NCBI GenBank assembly: GCA_937990665.1
Contig: CALKRF010000007.1
Span: forward strand, 1 to 22,181
Origin: an uncultured Atopobium sp.
GTDB lineage: Bacteria; Actinomycetota; Coriobacteriia; Coriobacteriales; Atopobiaceae
DNA length: 22,181 nucleotides
Reading direction: 5' to 3'
Position numbers and translations under genes: made by a program. The notes beneath the pieces are model-generated. The model was not told the origin of the DNA and searched no databases. It saw only the letters and a list, made by a program, of their open reading frames with translations. Positions 20,600 through 22,181 of this stretch are shown in pieces; within the stretch, counting starts at the first letter, position 1, and every line of letters begins with the position of its first letter.

Positions 20600-21532
20600 A
20601 TGGCAGGTAGTAAGACTTTTTATGACGTTCTTGGCGTGAAGCGCGACGCCTCGAAGTCTGATATTCAAAAAGCGTTTAGAAAACTTGCAGCTAAATACCA
20701 CCCCGACAGAGGTGGCGATGAGGCCAAGTTCAAAGAGATCTCGGAAGCGTACAATACGCTCTCTGACGATAAGAAGCGCCAGGAATATGACCAGATGCTC
20801 GCATTTGGCGGTATTCCTGGAGGTGGATTTGGTGGTCGCCAGGGTGGGTTCACCTATACCACCAACGTAAACGGCGCCAACTTTGCCGATTTCTTTAACG
20901 GCTTTGGTGGCGGTGCTGGTGCGGGAGCCGGCGGCTTTGACTTTGCCGATATCTTTGGCGGGCGAGCAAACCGTCCAGTTGCAGGCAGTGACCTTACTAT
21001 GTCCGTAAACGTATCGTTTGACGAGGCGTTTAAGGGAACTTCTCGCAAGGCAACGTATCGCGTGCCTTCAACTGGCGAGGAACAGTCGCTGACCATCAAA
21101 GTGCCTGCTGGCGCCTACGATGGCATGAAGCTGCGTTACAAGAAGCACGGCGAGTACGGCGTTAACGGCGGCCCACGAGGTAATCTTGTGGTTACCATCA
21201 ACGTTGCAGCTCATCCGATCTTCTCGCGAGATGGCGCTGACGTGCGCATGAAGCTGCCAGTGAGCATCTACGAGGCAGCTTTGGGTACTTCGGTTGACGT
21301 GCCAACGCCTGACGGAACTACCGTGCGACTCAAGGTTCCCGCAGGTACACAGAGTGGAAAAACGTTCAGGTTCAAGAACTTGGGCGCTCCTCGCGTAAAG
21401 GATCCTGCGACTCGCGGCGCGCTGTATGTTTCGGTGGACGTTAAAGTTCCAACAAAACTTTCCAAGAAGGAGCGAGACGCTCTTCAGGCGCTGCTTGACG
21501 CCGATGAGCGCAGCTACCGAGAGGAGCGGTAA
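20600..21532 (+). CDS. dnaJ: DnaJ-type co-chaperone without zinc finger (class B, CbpA-like)
   Basis: A 310-residue Hsp40. The J domain spans residues 5-70 with the HPD tripeptide at 34-36, which triggers DnaK ATPase. A Gly/Phe-rich region (about 73-118) and the two beta-barrel C-terminal domains (from about 128, including VPAGAYDGMKLRYKKHGE and VPTPDGTTVRLKVPAGTQSGKTFRFKNLG) follow. The four CxxCxGxG repeats of classical DnaJ are missing, and the protein has no cysteine at all, so it is a class B J-protein. ATG 20600 lies behind GAGAGGAGG. Its stop overlaps the hspR start by one base (TAATG), so the two are translationally coupled. Confidence 0.93.
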   Translation: MAGSKTFYDVLGVKRDASKSDIQKAFRKLAAKYHPDRGGDEAKFKEISEAYNTLSDDKKRQEYDQMLAFGGIPGGGFGGRQGGFTYTTNVNGANFADFFNGFGGGAGAGAGGFDFADIFGGRANRPVAGSDLTMSVNVSFDEAFKGTSRKATYRVPSTGEEQSLTIKVPAGAYDGMKLRYKKHGEYGVNGGPRGNLVVTINVAAHPIFSRDGADVRMKLPVSIYEAALGTSVDVPTPDGTTVRLKVPAGTQSGKTFRFKNLGAPRVKDPATRGALYVSVDVKVPTKLSKKERDALQALLDADERSYREER

Positions 21533-22005
21533 TGGCTCGAAAGAAGGACGACGGTCGTAACAAGCCGCTCTACATGATTAGCGTTGCGGCCGAGCTCACG
21601 GGCATGCATCCGCAGACGCTGCGCGTGTACGAGCAGAAGGGCCTGATCAACCCCGGCCGTTCCAGGGGCAACACGCGCCTGTACTCTCGCGCGGACATTG
21701 ACCGCCTTAATCTTGTCTCCAAGCTGACGGACGAGGGCATCAACCTTGCTGGTGTTGTGCGCATTTTGGACATGCGTGAACGAGCTCTCGAGAAGGACGA
21801 TCTTATCGATGAGCTGCGCGAACGCATTCGCGTGCTTGAGGATGAGCTGCATGAGTACCACATGCGCGAGCGCATCACCTCGCTTGTTCGTTATAGCGAG
21901 ACCAGTCCAGAGATGGTAATGCAGCGCCTGCTTGGTATGCCAAGCTCCGCTCCTTCTGACGCTAACGCCGCCGAGGACAATCCGACGCAGCCAAAGGAAT
22001 CGTAA
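21532..22005 (+). CDS. hspR: Heat-shock repressor HspR (MerR family)
   Basis: A 157-residue MerR-type regulator. The winged helix-turn-helix covers residues about 13-80 (MISVAAELTGMHPQTLRVYEQKGLINPGRSRGNTRLYS..DI..L), with the MHPQTLR.YE.KGL motif typical of HspR. A helical region (80-120, RERALEKDDLIDELRERIRVLEDELHEYH) forms the dimer coiled coil, and the tail is polar. In Streptomyces and Mycobacterium, HspR represses its own dnaK operon at HAIR sites using DnaK as co-repressor. The gene order here supports the same feedback. It is the last gene before a terminator. Confidence 0.95.
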   Translation: MARKKDDGRNKPLYMISVAAELTGMHPQTLRVYEQKGLINPGRSRGNTRLYSRADIDRLNLVSKLTDEGINLAGVVRILDMRERALEKDDLIDELRERIRVLEDELHEYHMRERITSLVRYSETSPEMVMQRLLGMPSSAPSDANAAEDNPTQPKES

Positions 22006-22067
22006 GACGACGAGGCAAATTTTCTGCAGGGAGAGATTTTTCCTGCGGAGCAATAATTTGAACGATG

Positions 22068-22106
22068 ACCAGCTCTCCGCGAGTAAACGCGAGGAGCTGG
22101 TTTTTT
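22068..22106 (+). terminator. Terminator of the dnaK-grpE-dnaJ-hspR operon
   Basis: ACCAGCTCTCCGCG (22068-22081) pairs with CGCGAGGAGCTGGT (22088-22101), with two internal mismatches and a short loop, and is followed by TTTTTT. A weaker GC hairpin without T-run precedes it at 22024-22048. Confidence 0.88.
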
Positions 22107-22108
22107 GG

Positions 22109-22181
22109 ATTCGGTACCATTTACCGAATACCGAATACCGAATACCGAATACCGAATACCGAATACCGAATACCGAATACC
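22109..22181 (+). repeat. 7-bp tandem repeat (TACCGAA)n with an inverted copy in front
   Basis: Eight perfect TACCGAA units run from 22122 to 22177, with a partial ninth (TACC) at the right edge, so the array continues outside. ATTCGGTA (22109-22116) is the reverse complement of TACCGAAT and sits six bases before the array, so the start can form a hairpin. The unit is not a multiple of three. Confidence 0.93.

Noticed and set aside
22122..22181. CRISPR array at the right edge
   Set aside because: The units are 7 bp and contiguous, with no spacers and no cas genes; this is a simple tandem repeat.

Overview
The window looks like a chromosomal segment of a Gram-positive, moderate-GC actinobacterium. 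I infer the class Coriobacteriia, most likely an Atopobium/Lancefieldella/Olsenella-type organism. The reasons are an LPXTG surface-protein tail, a dnaK-grpE-dnaJ-hspR operon (HspR is the actinobacterial type of heat-shock repressor), lipoprotein signal peptides, and a CD1871A-type CXXC mini-protein beside a membrane 4Fe-4S protein. No 16S rRNA or species marker is present, so this is inference.

Layout. 1-1389: the C-terminus of a sortase-anchored protein running in from the left, a strong terminator, and an uncharacterised 284-residue protein of the 'MGLDA' type. 1440-10803: a complete autoinducer-2 (AI-2) uptake and processing locus built like the enteric lsr system. A leftward unit (lsrR, lsrK, a small cupin) diverges from a rightward unit (lsrA, lsrC, lsrD, lsrB, lsrF). 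LsrACDB imports AI-2 (DPD), LsrK phosphorylates it, LsrR should sense phospho-AI-2, and LsrF is the terminal thiolase giving DHAP and acetyl-CoA. The enteric isomerase LsrG is absent, and the cupin sits where that missing step would be expected.

10804-11477: about 670 bases of largely AT-rich sequence with no convincing gene but several direct and inverted repeats. 11478-15324: a thiol/redox membrane cassette (55-residue CXXC protein, polytopic 4Fe-4S protein, TlpA-like lipoprotein) followed by an OmpR-type response regulator and its histidine kinase. 15446-16114: a fructose-6-phosphate aldolase/transaldolase-like gene. 16177-17424: a convergent, strikingly AT-rich gene for a coiled-coil, two-helix membrane protein, tentatively DUF6161-like, that looks acquired.

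17694-22005: the heat-shock operon dnaK-grpE-dnaJ-hspR, with a structured dnaK leader, a zinc-finger-less DnaJ and HspR as likely autorepressor, closed by a terminator. The right edge runs into a perfect 7-bp tandem repeat.

The most interesting material is the AI-2 locus with its cupin in place of LsrG and an altered LsrB binding motif; the redox cassette beside a two-component system; and several families of short dispersed hairpins in the spacers. Family assignments rest on recognised motifs and remembered homologues; no database search was run.
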